A program made the position numbers and the translations under genes. Source: Cytophagaceae bacterium (GTDB lineage: Bacteria > Bacteroidota > Bacteroidia > Cytophagales > Cytophagaceae). From it: a stretch of 64,000 nucleotides of DNA. Each line of letters opens with the position of its first letter. Position 1 is the first letter of the stretch. The notes under the pieces are model-generated. The model searched no databases. It saw only the letters and a program-made list of their open reading frames with translations, and was not told where the DNA came from. The DNA is taken from NCBI GenBank assembly GCA_021151805.1, contig JAGKWN010000002.1:32156-96155 (forward strand), written 5' to 3'. Positions 54,277 through 62,333 of the stretch are shown in pieces.

Positions 54277-54426
54277 TTGTCTGAACCGCTGATTCATCTG
54301 ATTGAAATGATAGCTATATTTTCTTTGAAGATTATTTTAACAGATGAAGACTTTTGTCCTTGATGGTGTTGCCATCAGAACATATCAGAAATTATTGCTT
54401 ACTGAACACTTGCCTGTGTCTCATTT

Positions 54427-54467
54427 AAACACCGATGTCATCGCTTTCGGCGATGACATCGGTGTTT
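54427..54467. terminator. bidirectional terminator
   Basis: AAACACCGATGTCATCG at 54427-54443 pairs perfectly with the 17 bases at 54451-54467 around a seven-base loop and ends in a T-run. It separates the ABC exporter and the convergent WYL regulator gene. Confidence 0.9.
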
Positions 54468-54501
54468 TTAGCTTTGGTAACTACGAAGAAATAGTTCCTT
54501 C

Positions 54502-55515
54502 TCATTCTCCATACTTTTTCGCAGCTTTATTTAATCTTTTTTCAATAATGCCTGCAAGCTTTCTCGGTCCTATAACTTTCATACTTTCTCCAAAGCCAAG
54601 AATTTCGCGCTCCAGCTCAAAATTCAAAATTACATCAATGCGAATAAGAATACCGGTTTCATCTTCTTTCAAAAGTACCTGAGACGAATGAAGTGGTTTG
54701 GTCAATACATATGGTGCATTGTACTTGTCTACATGCAGGATAACTTTATAAGGTCTGTCTTTTTCAGATTTTGTCACACCTAATAAGTCGTCAAAGTAGC
54801 GCTCAAAGTTTACACCTTTGTGTTCGACAAATTTTTCATTCGGGAGTTCCTGAAATTCAACAATCCGGTCGAGGGCAAGCGTTACAAGAGTAGGCTTTTT
54901 CTTCGTTTTACAAATTAAAAACCATCTGTTTCGGTACTCTTTCAACAGGTAGGGATAATAAACCTGCTGATGAGCTTCTGTGGCTTTGAATGATTTGTAT
55001 TCAAGCAATAGAGAGCGTTGATGCAGGATAGCCTGATATAACGGATTGATGTGTTGGATGCCTTTTAATAATTTATTCGTTTCAAACTGTATGCAATTTT
55101 TACTCTGCTGGGTTGATTTGTTTAAATTATTTTCTAGCCGCGTGATCAGATCACTCATTTCATCAAAATAACTGAAGCCGTTTAGATGTTTTAATACACC
55201 AACAACTTCTTTCATTTTCTCAACATCGGCATTGTTGATTGGCGCATTGGTAATACTATAAGCAGCATCTTCATACGTATAGAATTTTTTATCCTGCACA
55301 ATAATAGGTGCATTGTAGCCAAGCTTATCGCTGCGCATCAACTGAATATCTGCCTGAATAGTACGCTTTGATACACCACTTGAAATACCTTCATATTCAT
55401 AAAGCGCATCGGATACCTTTTCGATTAAATCATCCAATGTCCATTTCCGGAATCTGTTTTTCAGGCATTCATCGATGGTTTTATAACGGATAAGAGCAAG
55501 TTTATTGGCAGACAT
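54502..55515 (-). CDS. WYL-domain transcriptional regulator
   Basis: A 337-residue protein of the helix-turn-helix plus WYL type. The N-terminus (about 1-70, YKTIDECLKNRFRKWTLDDLIEKV...VSKRTIQADIQLMRSD) is a winged HTH; the WYL core is seen as VYYPYLLKEYRNRWFLICKT (about 185-205), followed by FERYFDDLLGV and a WCX-type C-terminus (about 250-337). WYL domains are proposed to sense nucleic-acid or nucleotide ligands in stress, RNA-repair and CRISPR systems. It is divergent from the structured RNA array and probably controls the RNA-repair island that follows. Confidence 0.9.
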   Translation of the reverse strand: MSANKLALIRYKTIDECLKNRFRKWTLDDLIEKVSDALYEYEGISSGVSKRTIQADIQLMRSDKLGYNAPIIVQDKKFYTYEDAAYSITNAPINNADVEKMKEVVGVLKHLNGFSYFDEMSDLITRLENNLNKSTQQSKNCIQFETNKLLKGIQHINPLYQAILHQRSLLLEYKSFKATEAHQQVYYPYLLKEYRNRWFLICKTKKKPTLVTLALDRIVEFQELPNEKFVEHKGVNFERYFDDLLGVTKSEKDRPYKVILHVDKYNAPYVLTKPLHSSQVLLKEDETGILIRIDVILNFELEREILGFGESMKVIGPRKLAGIIEKRLNKAAKKYGE

Positions 55516-55552
55516 AAGATTGATTTTACTTTATAAAGGTAAAAATCTCAGT

Positions 55553-55664
55553 TATCTACGCAATAGATCTGCGCAGATAAATTAAGTAAGTGGCTCATTT
55601 TAAAATTATTGATCTGTAAAACAGAAGTTTAGGGTATTTCTGGAAAATAAATTTTACTGCGCAG
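55553..55664. promoter_or_regulatory. palindromes in the WYL-array promoter region
   Basis: The perfect 12-mer palindrome ATCTGCGCAGAT at 55567-55578 and a second CTGCGCAG at 55657-55664 share an eight-base core 88 bases apart; an upstream near-copy (ATCTACGC) at about 55554 faces the first. The same core recurs in the hairpin at 60664-60702 before rtcB. Candidate binding sites for the WYL regulator. Confidence 0.5.
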
Positions 55665-55729
55665 TTGCATTGCAGTCGGCTGCTGCAATTTTGTTTTATC
55701 AAAATCAACAATAAGTTCTTTGAATAAAC

Positions 55730-55790
55730 AGACGGTCAAGTAGTACGTTACTTCAAACAATCCAAACGTATACGTGTACAATTATCGTCT
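55730..55790 (+). ncRNA. structured RNA module A (GGTCAA-TACTTC family)
   Basis: Module A of the array. Stem 1 is AGACGGU (55730-55736) with AUCGUCU (55784-55790). CAAGUA follows on the 5' side, stem 2 is GUACGU (55743-55748) with GUGUAC (55774-55779), then UACUUC and a 19-nt loop; AAUU (55780-55783) lies on the 3' side between the stems. GGTCAA to TACTTC spacing is nine bases here, eight in all others. Confidence 0.7.
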
Positions 55791-55801
55791 AAGCAATGAA
55801 T

Positions 55802-55914
55802 GAGGCAGTAGCTCAGTGGTAGAGCACGAAAAGCTTTGAAATTGTTTTGTGGTCAACTAAAGCTTACTTCTTACTTAGTTTATCCTGTCGCCGGTTCGAC
55901 TCCGGCCTGCCTCT
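55802..55914 (+). ncRNA. tRNA-Gly-like RNA with module B in place of its anticodon arm
   Basis: Acceptor GAGGCAG (55802-55808) pairs with CUGCCUC (55907-55913); the D arm is GCUC-AGUGGUA-GAGC; the T arm is GCCGG-UUCGACU-CCGGC (55890-55906). Between D and T arms are 63 nt with no normal anticodon arm. Instead AGCUUUG (55832-55838) pairs with CUAAAGCU (55857-55864, one bulge), enclosing AAAUU on one side and CAA on the other, the same internal loop as the free modules but in circularly permuted order. No anticodon and no encoded CCA; it is probably a tRNA mimic, not a working tRNA. Confidence 0.75.
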
Positions 55915-55917
55915 CAC

Positions 55918-55981
55918 TACCGGTCAAGTGTATGTTACTTCAACTTCACTGTCAATGAAAATACATATGCAATTACCGGTA
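55918..55981 (+). ncRNA. structured RNA module C
   Basis: Stem 1 is UACCGGU (55918-55924) with ACCGGUA (55975-55981); CAA; stem 2 is GUGUAUGU (55928-55935) with ACAUAUGC (55963-55970), two G-U pairs; UACUUC and a 21-nt loop; AAUU (55971-55974) on the 3' side. Same layout as modules A and D with different paired bases, that is, compensatory changes. Confidence 0.75.
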
Positions 55982-55986
55982 CACAT

Positions 55987-56058
<72 letters not shown>

Positions 56059-56060
56059 CA

Positions 56061-56144
56061 ATAATGGTCAATTCAGACTTACTTCAATTGGTTATTGCAG
56101 GTTCGAATCCTGCCCTTTACAGGTAGTCTGAAAATTATCATTAT
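56061..56144 (+). ncRNA. structured RNA module D with tRNA-elbow mimicry
   Basis: Stem 1 is AUAAUGGU (56061-56068) with AUCAUUAU (56137-56144); CAA; stem 2 is UUCAGACU (56072-56079) with AGUCUGAA (56125-56132), eight perfect pairs; UACUUC; AAUU (56133-56136). Its long apical loop contains AAUUGGUUA, like a D loop, and a perfect T arm GCAGG-UUCGAAU-CCUGC (56097-56113). A Y-RNA-like stem capped by D-loop and T-arm sequences is the arrangement known for bacterial YrlA Y RNAs. Confidence 0.78.
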
Positions 56145-56148
56145 AACA

Positions 56149-56203
56149 AGGTCAAGTGTTTCTTACTTCTATCCTTTGATAATCATCAGAAACACCATTA
56201 TCT
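56149..56203 (+). ncRNA. structured RNA module E
   Basis: Short stem 1 AGGU (56149-56152) with AUCU (56200-56203); CAA; stem 2 GUGUUUCU (56156-56163) with AGAAACAC (56188-56195), eight perfect pairs; UACUUC; an 18-nt loop; CAUU (56196-56199) in place of AAUU. It ends 19 bases before the start codon of the next gene, so it may lie in that mRNA's leader. Confidence 0.65.
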
Positions 56204-56222
56204 GAATTTAAAATTGAATACA

Positions 56223-58463
56223 ATGAAAAAAGAATTATTAAAAGTAAGTGTACGTCAGCATGCAGTATTTATTTCTGATGAAGATATGAAAAACAAAACG
56301 CAGGTAATGAGCGAAACAACATCCGTGTTGCTGGCAAATGCTTCGAAACTTGGGTTTACATTTTCTGAACCCTTGCTGCATGCCTTGAATGGTGTGAGTC
56401 CTGCATATAAAGTACAAGTACTGGAATACTTAAAAATGATTGCCGGGGTAAATAAAAACTGGACGCCTCTGGTAAAGGGGTGGAATGTACCAACCGGTGA
56501 ATCTGTAATGGATCATATTCTTACGTTTTGGTCTACAATATTCAAAGCAAAAAATGGCGCGAATTTGCCATGTGGACATATTATACCGGAGAACACATTT
56601 CCTCTGGAACGATACAATGGCTGCCCGTTTTGCGGTACGCCGTTTACCTTTGGTAAGATTGAAATGACCGGACAGGGAAGCAAACTGAAAGTACTTGACT
56701 TGTGGACAATGAAAGAGGTTGCTGCGTTCTATTCGGATCTGTTAACTTCTAAAACAGCATTGGATGCGACACAGGTAGACAGCCTGAAAGTACTGATGCA
56801 GGAATTACCTTTGCCTCAGGTAGAGATTGGTATGAAAGAAACAGTCATGCTGGTGATCGATCAGTATATGTCTACGAAGAAAGGCTCAAAGGCACAGCAA
56901 TACTTTCAAACGCCTGCAGATATTCTACGTTACCTGTGGTTTAAGAAAACCGGTTTTATGCAGATCATAGAACCGAAAACGATCATTAAAAAAGAAACAA
57001 AGAATAATACACATCTGCATAAAGGATTGGATGCCGGTGCGAAAGCGAAGTTAAAAGCAATTGCTGCGTTGAAATTAAAATACAGCAGAAGTGAATGTTT
57101 AACAGTTGCATCGTGGCTGAATAACCTTGAACTGGATGTAGAGAAGTCCTGTGAGATCATGCATACCAAAAGAGGTATGTGGGTACGCTTCATCAGAGCC
57201 TTACGATTAGCGGAATACAGCAAACGTAAAGGATTTGAAAAGCTGGCGGAATTGCTGGATGTATTTTACAACCAGATCTACACGGTGTGGCAAGGTGATG
57301 TGAACCGTTACAGACTTCGTCTCGATGCGGAACATACCTTTGCTTTGCTGAAGCAGAGACCTGGATTGTTTGCGCGCTCATTGTTTGCAAACATGCTGTG
57401 GTTTGGTGCGGAAGAAACGGTTGCTCACTTCAAAGAGGTGGCGCATAAAGTGCCGGCACGTTTGCTGTTGACATTAAACATGTATTCGAAAAATTACTTC
57501 GATCCGAATGCAGATCGAAGTGTGAAAACATTGGGTGGAACAACGAAGCGTATAGGTCCGAACCAATTGCTGTCTATGTATGAAGAGGAGCAACTGGAAG
57601 CCATGAAAGTACTGATTGAAGAACTGTGCATAGCGGTAATGAAAGAACGTTTTGCTGCAGTGGCAAATCCGAACAAGACGATACATATTGATCCGATGTT
57701 GTTTAAGATGCCTGTTTCCATTGGCGACCGAAGTGATTCAATTCAGGATTTACCTGTTGCCTTGATGGGAACACGATTCCCGATAGAAGGAAATACGGTG
57801 CGTTTGTATATGCAGTGGGGTAAGGATTTACCTGCGCAGCATATGGATATGGACCTGAGCTGTCAGATCGCTTATTCGGATAAAGTCGAAATCTGTTCAT
57901 TCAGCAATTTAACAGCAACAGGTTGTAAGCATAGTGGCGATATCCGAAGCATTCCGGAGAAAAAAGGTACTGCCGAATACATCGAGATCAATACATCATT
58001 ATTGCGTTTTGCTAAAGCGAAGTATGTAACGTTTACATGCAACGCGTACAGCAACGGTTCCATTACGCCGAACCTGGTGGTAGGCTGGATGAACAGTGCA
58101 AACCCGATGACGATCTCTGAAAGAACAGGGGTGGCCTATGATCCTTCCTGTGTACAGCATGAAGTACGTATTGTACAGAACACAGCAAAAGGTCTTGTGT
58201 TTGGTGTGCTGGATGTAGAAGCAAATGAGATCGTTTGGTTGGAGATGACTTTCGGCGGACAGCTTGTTCAGGGACTTGATTGTAAAGGTGTACAGGCTAT
58301 GCTGAAAAAACTGACGAGCAAATTGAACATTGGTTCTTTGCTGGCTATAAAAGCAGAAGCACAGGGATTGATTGTTGTTGAAGACGCGACAGAAGCCGAT
58401 GAAGTATACAATACAAAATGGGCGATGAATGCAGCAGCGGTAACACAATTGTTGGTGGATTAG
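56223..58463 (+). CDS. zinc-ribbon protein with TerD-like C-terminal half, next to the RNA array
   Basis: A 746-residue protein; the ATG at 56223 (MKKELLKVSVRQHAVF) follows an in-frame TTG nine bases upstream. Residues about 20-110 are helical; CGH at 117-119 and CPFC at 134-137 form a likely zinc site; residues about 225-480 are alpha-helical (solenoid-like). From about 509 to 676 the pattern LPVALMGTRFPIEG, LYMQWGK, DMDLSCQIAY, SGDIR and YVTFTCNAYSNG resembles TerD domains of tellurite/stress proteins. No DxSxS metal site and no clear TROVE domain are visible. Its position suggests the role that Ro60/Rsr plays for Y RNAs: binding the modules upstream. Family not firmly identified. Confidence 0.65.
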   Translation: MKKELLKVSVRQHAVFISDEDMKNKTQVMSETTSVLLANASKLGFTFSEPLLHALNGVSPAYKVQVLEYLKMIAGVNKNWTPLVKGWNVPTGESVMDHILTFWSTIFKAKNGANLPCGHIIPENTFPLERYNGCPFCGTPFTFGKIEMTGQGSKLKVLDLWTMKEVAAFYSDLLTSKTALDATQVDSLKVLMQELPLPQVEIGMKETVMLVIDQYMSTKKGSKAQQYFQTPADILRYLWFKKTGFMQIIEPKTIIKKETKNNTHLHKGLDAGAKAKLKAIAALKLKYSRSECLTVASWLNNLELDVEKSCEIMHTKRGMWVRFIRALRLAEYSKRKGFEKLAELLDVFYNQIYTVWQGDVNRYRLRLDAEHTFALLKQRPGLFARSLFANMLWFGAEETVAHFKEVAHKVPARLLLTLNMYSKNYFDPNADRSVKTLGGTTKRIGPNQLLSMYEEEQLEAMKVLIEELCIAVMKERFAAVANPNKTIHIDPMLFKMPVSIGDRSDSIQDLPVALMGTRFPIEGNTVRLYMQWGKDLPAQHMDMDLSCQIAYSDKVEICSFSNLTATGCKHSGDIRSIPEKKGTAEYIEINTSLLRFAKAKYVTFTCNAYSNGSITPNLVVGWMNSANPMTISERTGVAYDPSCVQHEVRIVQNTAKGLVFGVLDVEANEIVWLEMTFGGQLVQGLDCKGVQAMLKKLTSKLNIGSLLAIKAEAQGLIVVEDATEADEVYNTKWAMNAAAVTQLLVD

Positions 58464-58517
58464 TGGTCAGTAATACTTATTGTAGTGCGTATATTAAAAT
58501 AGTATGATAGTTGCAAC

Positions 58518-58662
58518 ACCCTATAAGCAAGCGGAACATGTGCATTGTACATGGCTTATAGGGTTTCGCTGTTTTCTAAACCTGTAGTCGGCTAAGGACA
58601 ATGAAAGCCGAGTTCCGCTTGTGCGTCTTGACCGTTAGCTAAAGCGCAATTTAGCTTTCATT
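58518..58662. other. compound inverted-repeat element before the nucleotidyltransferase genes
   Basis: ACCCTATAAGC (58518-58528) pairs with GCTTATAGGGT (58554-58564), enclosing CATGT/ACATG; AATGAAAGC (58600-58608) pairs with GCTTTCATT (58654-58662), enclosing the hairpin AGCTAAA/TTTAGCT (58637-58656); alternatively CAAGCGGAAC (58528-58537) pairs with GTTCCGCTTG (58612-58621). No coding frame. A related AATGAAAGCC element lies at 62230-62333. Confidence 0.6.
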
Positions 58663-58753
58663 ACCATTTATGTGATGGATGACGAGTACTTATGCTCGCA
58701 AACGGGGAAAGGAAAGAATGATTATATTTAACAAAGCATTTAATAATATACCA

Positions 58754-59506
58754 ATGAAGGACTTAATACTTCAAAAGTTAAAGACAACAGAAGAAGAACG
58801 GCACGTAACCATTCTGCATGCTGTTGAGTCCGGCAGCAGGGCATGGGGCTTTGCATCGCCGGATAGTGATTTTGATATACGTTTTATCTATAAACATCCT
58901 GCAGATCATTATCTCAGGCTTTGGGATAAACCCGATAGTATTGAATTTATGACTGGGGAGGATTTGGACGGTTCCGGATGGGATCTTGCGAAAACCTTGA
59001 AATTACTGGCAAAGTCTAATGGGGCGTTAATCGAATGGTTGTTTTCAAAAGATGTCTATTTACAACATACTGCATTCTTAAAACAGATGCAGTCGTTGGC
59101 AACCGAATGTTTTTCTCCAATTGCTACTGCATACCATTATGTAAGTACCAGTCAGAATTTCATGGAAGTGTGTCAGGCAGAACATATAAAACTCAAGAGT
59201 TATTTCTATGCGTTGCGTGCAGCGTTGGCAGCCAAGTGGATCATTGAATATGATACTGTTCCTCCGGTACCTTTTGCAGAACTATTGCCTTTGGCTCCTG
59301 AAAATATTCGGGAAAAAGTAGCCGTGCTGCTTGACGTTAAGACTAATCATGGAGAAAAATATCTTCATCCAAATGATGCAGAGGTGTCTGAGTATCTTGT
59401 AAAATTAATTCAGTATAATAGTGAATATGCGCAGAAACTCAGGGCCGGTAAAAAGATGCATCGCGTATTGGAAGAGTTTTTTGTGGAAGAAATAACGAAG
59501 AAATAA
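58754..59506 (+). CDS. RlaP-type nucleotidyltransferase 1
   Basis: A 250-residue protein of the DNA-polymerase-beta-like nucleotidyltransferase superfamily, RlaP/YcgL branch (PF10127 type). The catalytic motif is AVESGSRAWGFASPDSDFDIRFIY, with G-S-R and the DSDxD metal pair; a helical C-terminus follows. The ATG at 58754 is used; upstream in-frame starts would add up to 25 residues. RlaP proteins occur with RNA ligases such as RtcB and are thought to add nucleotides to damaged RNA ends. It is followed after four bases by a paralogue. Confidence 0.85.
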   Translation: MKDLILQKLKTTEEERHVTILHAVESGSRAWGFASPDSDFDIRFIYKHPADHYLRLWDKPDSIEFMTGEDLDGSGWDLAKTLKLLAKSNGALIEWLFSKDVYLQHTAFLKQMQSLATECFSPIATAYHYVSTSQNFMEVCQAEHIKLKSYFYALRAALAAKWIIEYDTVPPVPFAELLPLAPENIREKVAVLLDVKTNHGEKYLHPNDAEVSEYLVKLIQYNSEYAQKLRAGKKMHRVLEEFFVEEITKK

Positions 59507-59510
59507 AATC

Positions 59511-60590
59511 ATGCAGACATTGACAATCGAAGCTCTACGCGAACAGAACCTTATTCTTTTTGAAGCGGTCAGCGGGAGCAGAGCATTTGGACTGGCTACA
59601 GCGACCTCCGATACCGATATAAAGGGAGTATTCTATTTGCCTAAAGATCATTTTCTGGGGTTGGATTATGTACCGCAGGTAAGTAACGAATCCAATGATG
59701 TGGTATTTTATGAGTTAGGCAGGTTTGTTGAATTATTATTGAAAAATAACCCGAACATACTTGAGTTGCTGGCATCCCCGGAGGATTGTATTCTATATAA
59801 GCATCCGGTGATGGATCATCTGAAAATAAAGGATTTTCTTTCCAGATTGTCTAAAGATACTTTCGCGCATTATGCCGTTACACAAATAAAAAAAGCCCGC
59901 GGCTTAAATAAAAAAATGGTGAATCCTGTAGCTAAAGAAAGGAAAACGATTCTTGATTTCTGTTTTATACTTGATGGATATGATTCTATTCCGTTAAACC
60001 AATGGCTGAAAAAGCATGCGTATGTGCAGGAGTATTGCGGCCTTGTAAATATTTCGCATTCAAAAGGCATGTATGCAGTCTTTTATAATACTGTTGTACC
60101 TTATAAAGGTATCATGAGAAAAGAACATGCAAATGAAGTATGTCTATCGTCTGTACCTAAAGGAGAAGTACCCGTTGCGTATATGTTTTTCAACCAGGAA
60201 GCATATTCTTCTTATTGCAAAGAATATAAGGAATACTGGGAATGGATGGCTATGCGGAATGAAGAACGATACCATACAAATATGGAGCATGGACAAAATT
60301 ATGATTCCAAGAACATGATGCATACCATTCGTTTACTTCAGTCTACCGAACAGATCTTTGCCACAGGCGAATTACATGTGCGTGTAGCCAACAGGAATGA
60401 GTTATTGTCTATTAAGAATGGAGACCTTACTTATGAGGGGATTCTTCAGAAAGCAGAGCTGTTGATCCAGACTATTGAACAACAGTTTCAGCTTTCAGAC
60501 ATGCAGGAGTTTCCCGATAAGGAAAAGGCTGAAAAGATCCTGGTTGTCATGAGGAAAGAATTATATGATTTAGTTGACAGTGGACAGTAA
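59511..60590 (+). CDS. RlaP-type nucleotidyltransferase 2
   Basis: A 359-residue paralogue of the preceding protein. The catalytic core is AVSGSRAFGLATATSDTDIKGVFYLP, with the G-S-R and SDTD metal site, and a longer helical C-terminus with RGLNKKMVNPVAKERKTILDFCF. Two adjacent copies suggest two substrates, for example different RNA ends or nucleotides. Start four bases after the first gene implies co-transcription and coupling. A strong hairpin, possibly a terminator, separates it from rtcB. Confidence 0.87.
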   Translation: MQTLTIEALREQNLILFEAVSGSRAFGLATATSDTDIKGVFYLPKDHFLGLDYVPQVSNESNDVVFYELGRFVELLLKNNPNILELLASPEDCILYKHPVMDHLKIKDFLSRLSKDTFAHYAVTQIKKARGLNKKMVNPVAKERKTILDFCFILDGYDSIPLNQWLKKHAYVQEYCGLVNISHSKGMYAVFYNTVVPYKGIMRKEHANEVCLSSVPKGEVPVAYMFFNQEAYSSYCKEYKEYWEWMAMRNEERYHTNMEHGQNYDSKNMMHTIRLLQSTEQIFATGELHVRVANRNELLSIKNGDLTYEGILQKAELLIQTIEQQFQLSDMQEFPDKEKAEKILVVMRKELYDLVDSGQ

Positions 60591-60663
60591 TCAGTCGTGA
60601 ACAATCAAGGTAATTCAGTATCCGTTTGGAATTTGTTTTAGATTTTTTCATCCATTAATAAAT

Positions 60664-60702
60664 AAAAGTTAAGTGCGCAGATACCCTGCGCACTTAACTT
60701 TT
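60664..60702 (+). terminator. strong hairpin before rtcB containing the CTGCGCAG core
   Basis: AAAAGTTAAGTGCGCAG (60664-60680) pairs perfectly with CTGCGCACTTAACTTTT (60686-60702), 17 base pairs with a five-base loop and a T-run. It should end the upstream transcript or attenuate rtcB; the stem contains the TGCGCAG core found in the array promoter, so regulator binding is also possible. Confidence 0.75.
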
Positions 60703-60731
60703 TACTTTGTATCATCAAAATAAGTAACGCT

Positions 60732-62153
60732 ATGAATACGCAGATTAATGGTAAAGACCTGATTGAGATCGGGTACAAAGAAGGAGAAATTTTAGGAATG
60801 GCCTTGAAGATTAATAAGAAGAGAACCGGATATAATCGCCAGGATATGATGAAGCATTATGCATCTATATTGGAAAATCCTGCAGCATATTTAGATAATA
60901 AAGTATTCGGTAAGCTGGCAACAGCCATGATTGAAGAGGCCAATGCACCGGTGAAAGAAGTGATTGCTTTAAAGGAACAGCCTGAAGCATATACTGTTTA
61001 TGGTGCTGAACATATTGAAGAAGGTGCGCGTGCGCAGATGGAAGTGGCCATGAAATTACCGGTAACTGTTGCCGGTGCATTGATGCCCGATGCGCATCAG
61101 GGATATGGCTTACCGATTGGTGGTGTGCTGGCTACAAAGAATGCGATCATTCCATACGGGGTTGGTGTTGATATCGGCTGCCGAATGGCATTGACGGTAT
61201 TTGATATTCCGGAAGCACATTTCTACGCGAATGAAAACCTGTACAAAACAGAATTGATCAAACATACGAAGTTTGGTGCAGGGCATGGTTTCCATGGCAG
61301 AGATAAAGCAAATCATGCTGTATTGGATAGTACAGATTTTAATATGACACCGTTTCTGAAACAACTGCATGATAAAGCCTACTCACAATTGGGAACTTCC
61401 GGAGGTGGAAACCATTTTGTGGAATGGGGAATTATTGATTTTGCCGAACGTGATGAAGTGTTGAATATTGACAAGGGGAGATACCTTGCATTGTTGACGC
61501 ACTCCGGTTCCCGAGGCTTTGGTGCTACGATTGCCGGACATTACACACAGTTAGCAAAGTCATTGTGCAATCTGCCATACGAAGCGAAGAACCTTGCATA
61601 CCTGGATCTGAATTCAGAAGCCGGACAGGAATACTGGATCGCCATGAACCTGGCCGGGGATTATGCTTCTGCTTGTCATGAAGTGATTCATAACAAACTC
61701 GTAAAAGCAATCGGTGGAAAAGTCCTGGCGAAAGTTGAGAACCATCACAACTTTGCCTGGAAGGAAGTGTGGAACGGAGAAGAAGTAATTGTACACCGAA
61801 AAGGCGCAACACCTGCAGGTAAAGGAGTCATGGGAATTATTCCGGGCTCGATGACTGCACCTGGGTTTCTGGTAAGAGGGAAAGGCGAAGCACACGCAAT
61901 TAATTCTGCTTCTCATGGTGCAGGCCGCCAGATGAGCCGTACAAAAGCGATACAGAATATAACAGCGGCTGAGATGAAATCAATTCTTGCTGAAAATAAT
62001 GTAACGCTGATTGGGGCCGGTCTGGATGAAGCGCCAATGGCTTATAAGGACATCAACATGGTCATGGCGTCTCAACAAGAACTGGTAGATGTTGTTGCGA
62101 AGTTTACACCAAAGATGGTGCGTATGGCCGACGACGGAAGTAAAGAGGACTAA
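60732..62153 (+). CDS. rtcB: RNA-splicing ligase RtcB
   Basis: A 473-residue RtcB-family RNA ligase joining 2',3'-cyclic phosphate or 3'-phosphate ends to 5'-OH ends with GTP and Mn2+. The full active site is present: DAHQGYGLPIGGVLAT, Cys150 in GVDIGCRM, TSGGGNHFVEWG, THSGSRGFG, ENHHNFAWKE, VHRKGATPAGKGVMGIIPGSM and SHGAGRQMSR with the guanylylated His. The length matches the bacterial RtcB group. Its neighbourhood (structured tRNA-like RNAs, two RlaP-type nucleotidyltransferases, WYL regulator) indicates an RNA repair role rather than tRNA intron splicing. Confidence 0.95.
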   Translation: MNTQINGKDLIEIGYKEGEILGMALKINKKRTGYNRQDMMKHYASILENPAAYLDNKVFGKLATAMIEEANAPVKEVIALKEQPEAYTVYGAEHIEEGARAQMEVAMKLPVTVAGALMPDAHQGYGLPIGGVLATKNAIIPYGVGVDIGCRMALTVFDIPEAHFYANENLYKTELIKHTKFGAGHGFHGRDKANHAVLDSTDFNMTPFLKQLHDKAYSQLGTSGGGNHFVEWGIIDFAERDEVLNIDKGRYLALLTHSGSRGFGATIAGHYTQLAKSLCNLPYEAKNLAYLDLNSEAGQEYWIAMNLAGDYASACHEVIHNKLVKAIGGKVLAKVENHHNFAWKEVWNGEEVIVHRKGATPAGKGVMGIIPGSMTAPGFLVRGKGEAHAINSASHGAGRQMSRTKAIQNITAAEMKSILAENNVTLIGAGLDEAPMAYKDINMVMASQQELVDVVAKFTPKMVRMADDGSKED

Positions 62154-62229
62154 TCCCGCTCTTCTGAATTTATAATTCAATGTCCTTTAGTTAAGAATTT
62201 GTTTATCGAATTCAAATTACCTTAATGAT

Positions 62230-62333
62230 ACAGAAGCCGTCCCAATTATGGGACGGCAATGAAAGCCGATCCAACATTAATATAATGCTTTGCATGGCTT
62301 TCATTGCCGTTTGGCTTGGCCAACGGTTTCTGT
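62230..62333. other. branched structured element after rtcB
   Basis: An outer stem ACAGAAGCCGT (62230-62240) pairs with ACGGTTTCTGT (62323-62333, one G-T), enclosing CCGTCCC/GGGACGG (62237-62256), GGCAATGAAAGCC/GGCTTTCATTGCC (62255-62308) and TTGGC/GCCAA (62311-62323). Some arms share bases, so not all can form at once. It contains AATGAAAGCC like the element at 58518-58662. Confidence 0.6.

Noticed and set aside
54344..54682. 112-codon plus-strand open frame
   Set aside because: It passes through the terminator hairpin and is antisense to the WYL gene.
55802..55914. Ordinary tRNA-Gly gene
   Set aside because: Acceptor, D and T arms fit, but there is no anticodon arm or anticodon; the 63 bases between form the module helix instead.
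60664..60702. Second tRNA-like element before rtcB
   Set aside because: It is a simple perfect hairpin with a T-run and shows no D or T arm.
58518..62333. Integron attC sites
   Set aside because: The inverted repeats lack the paired RYYYAAC/GTTRRRY core boxes and no integrase gene is present.
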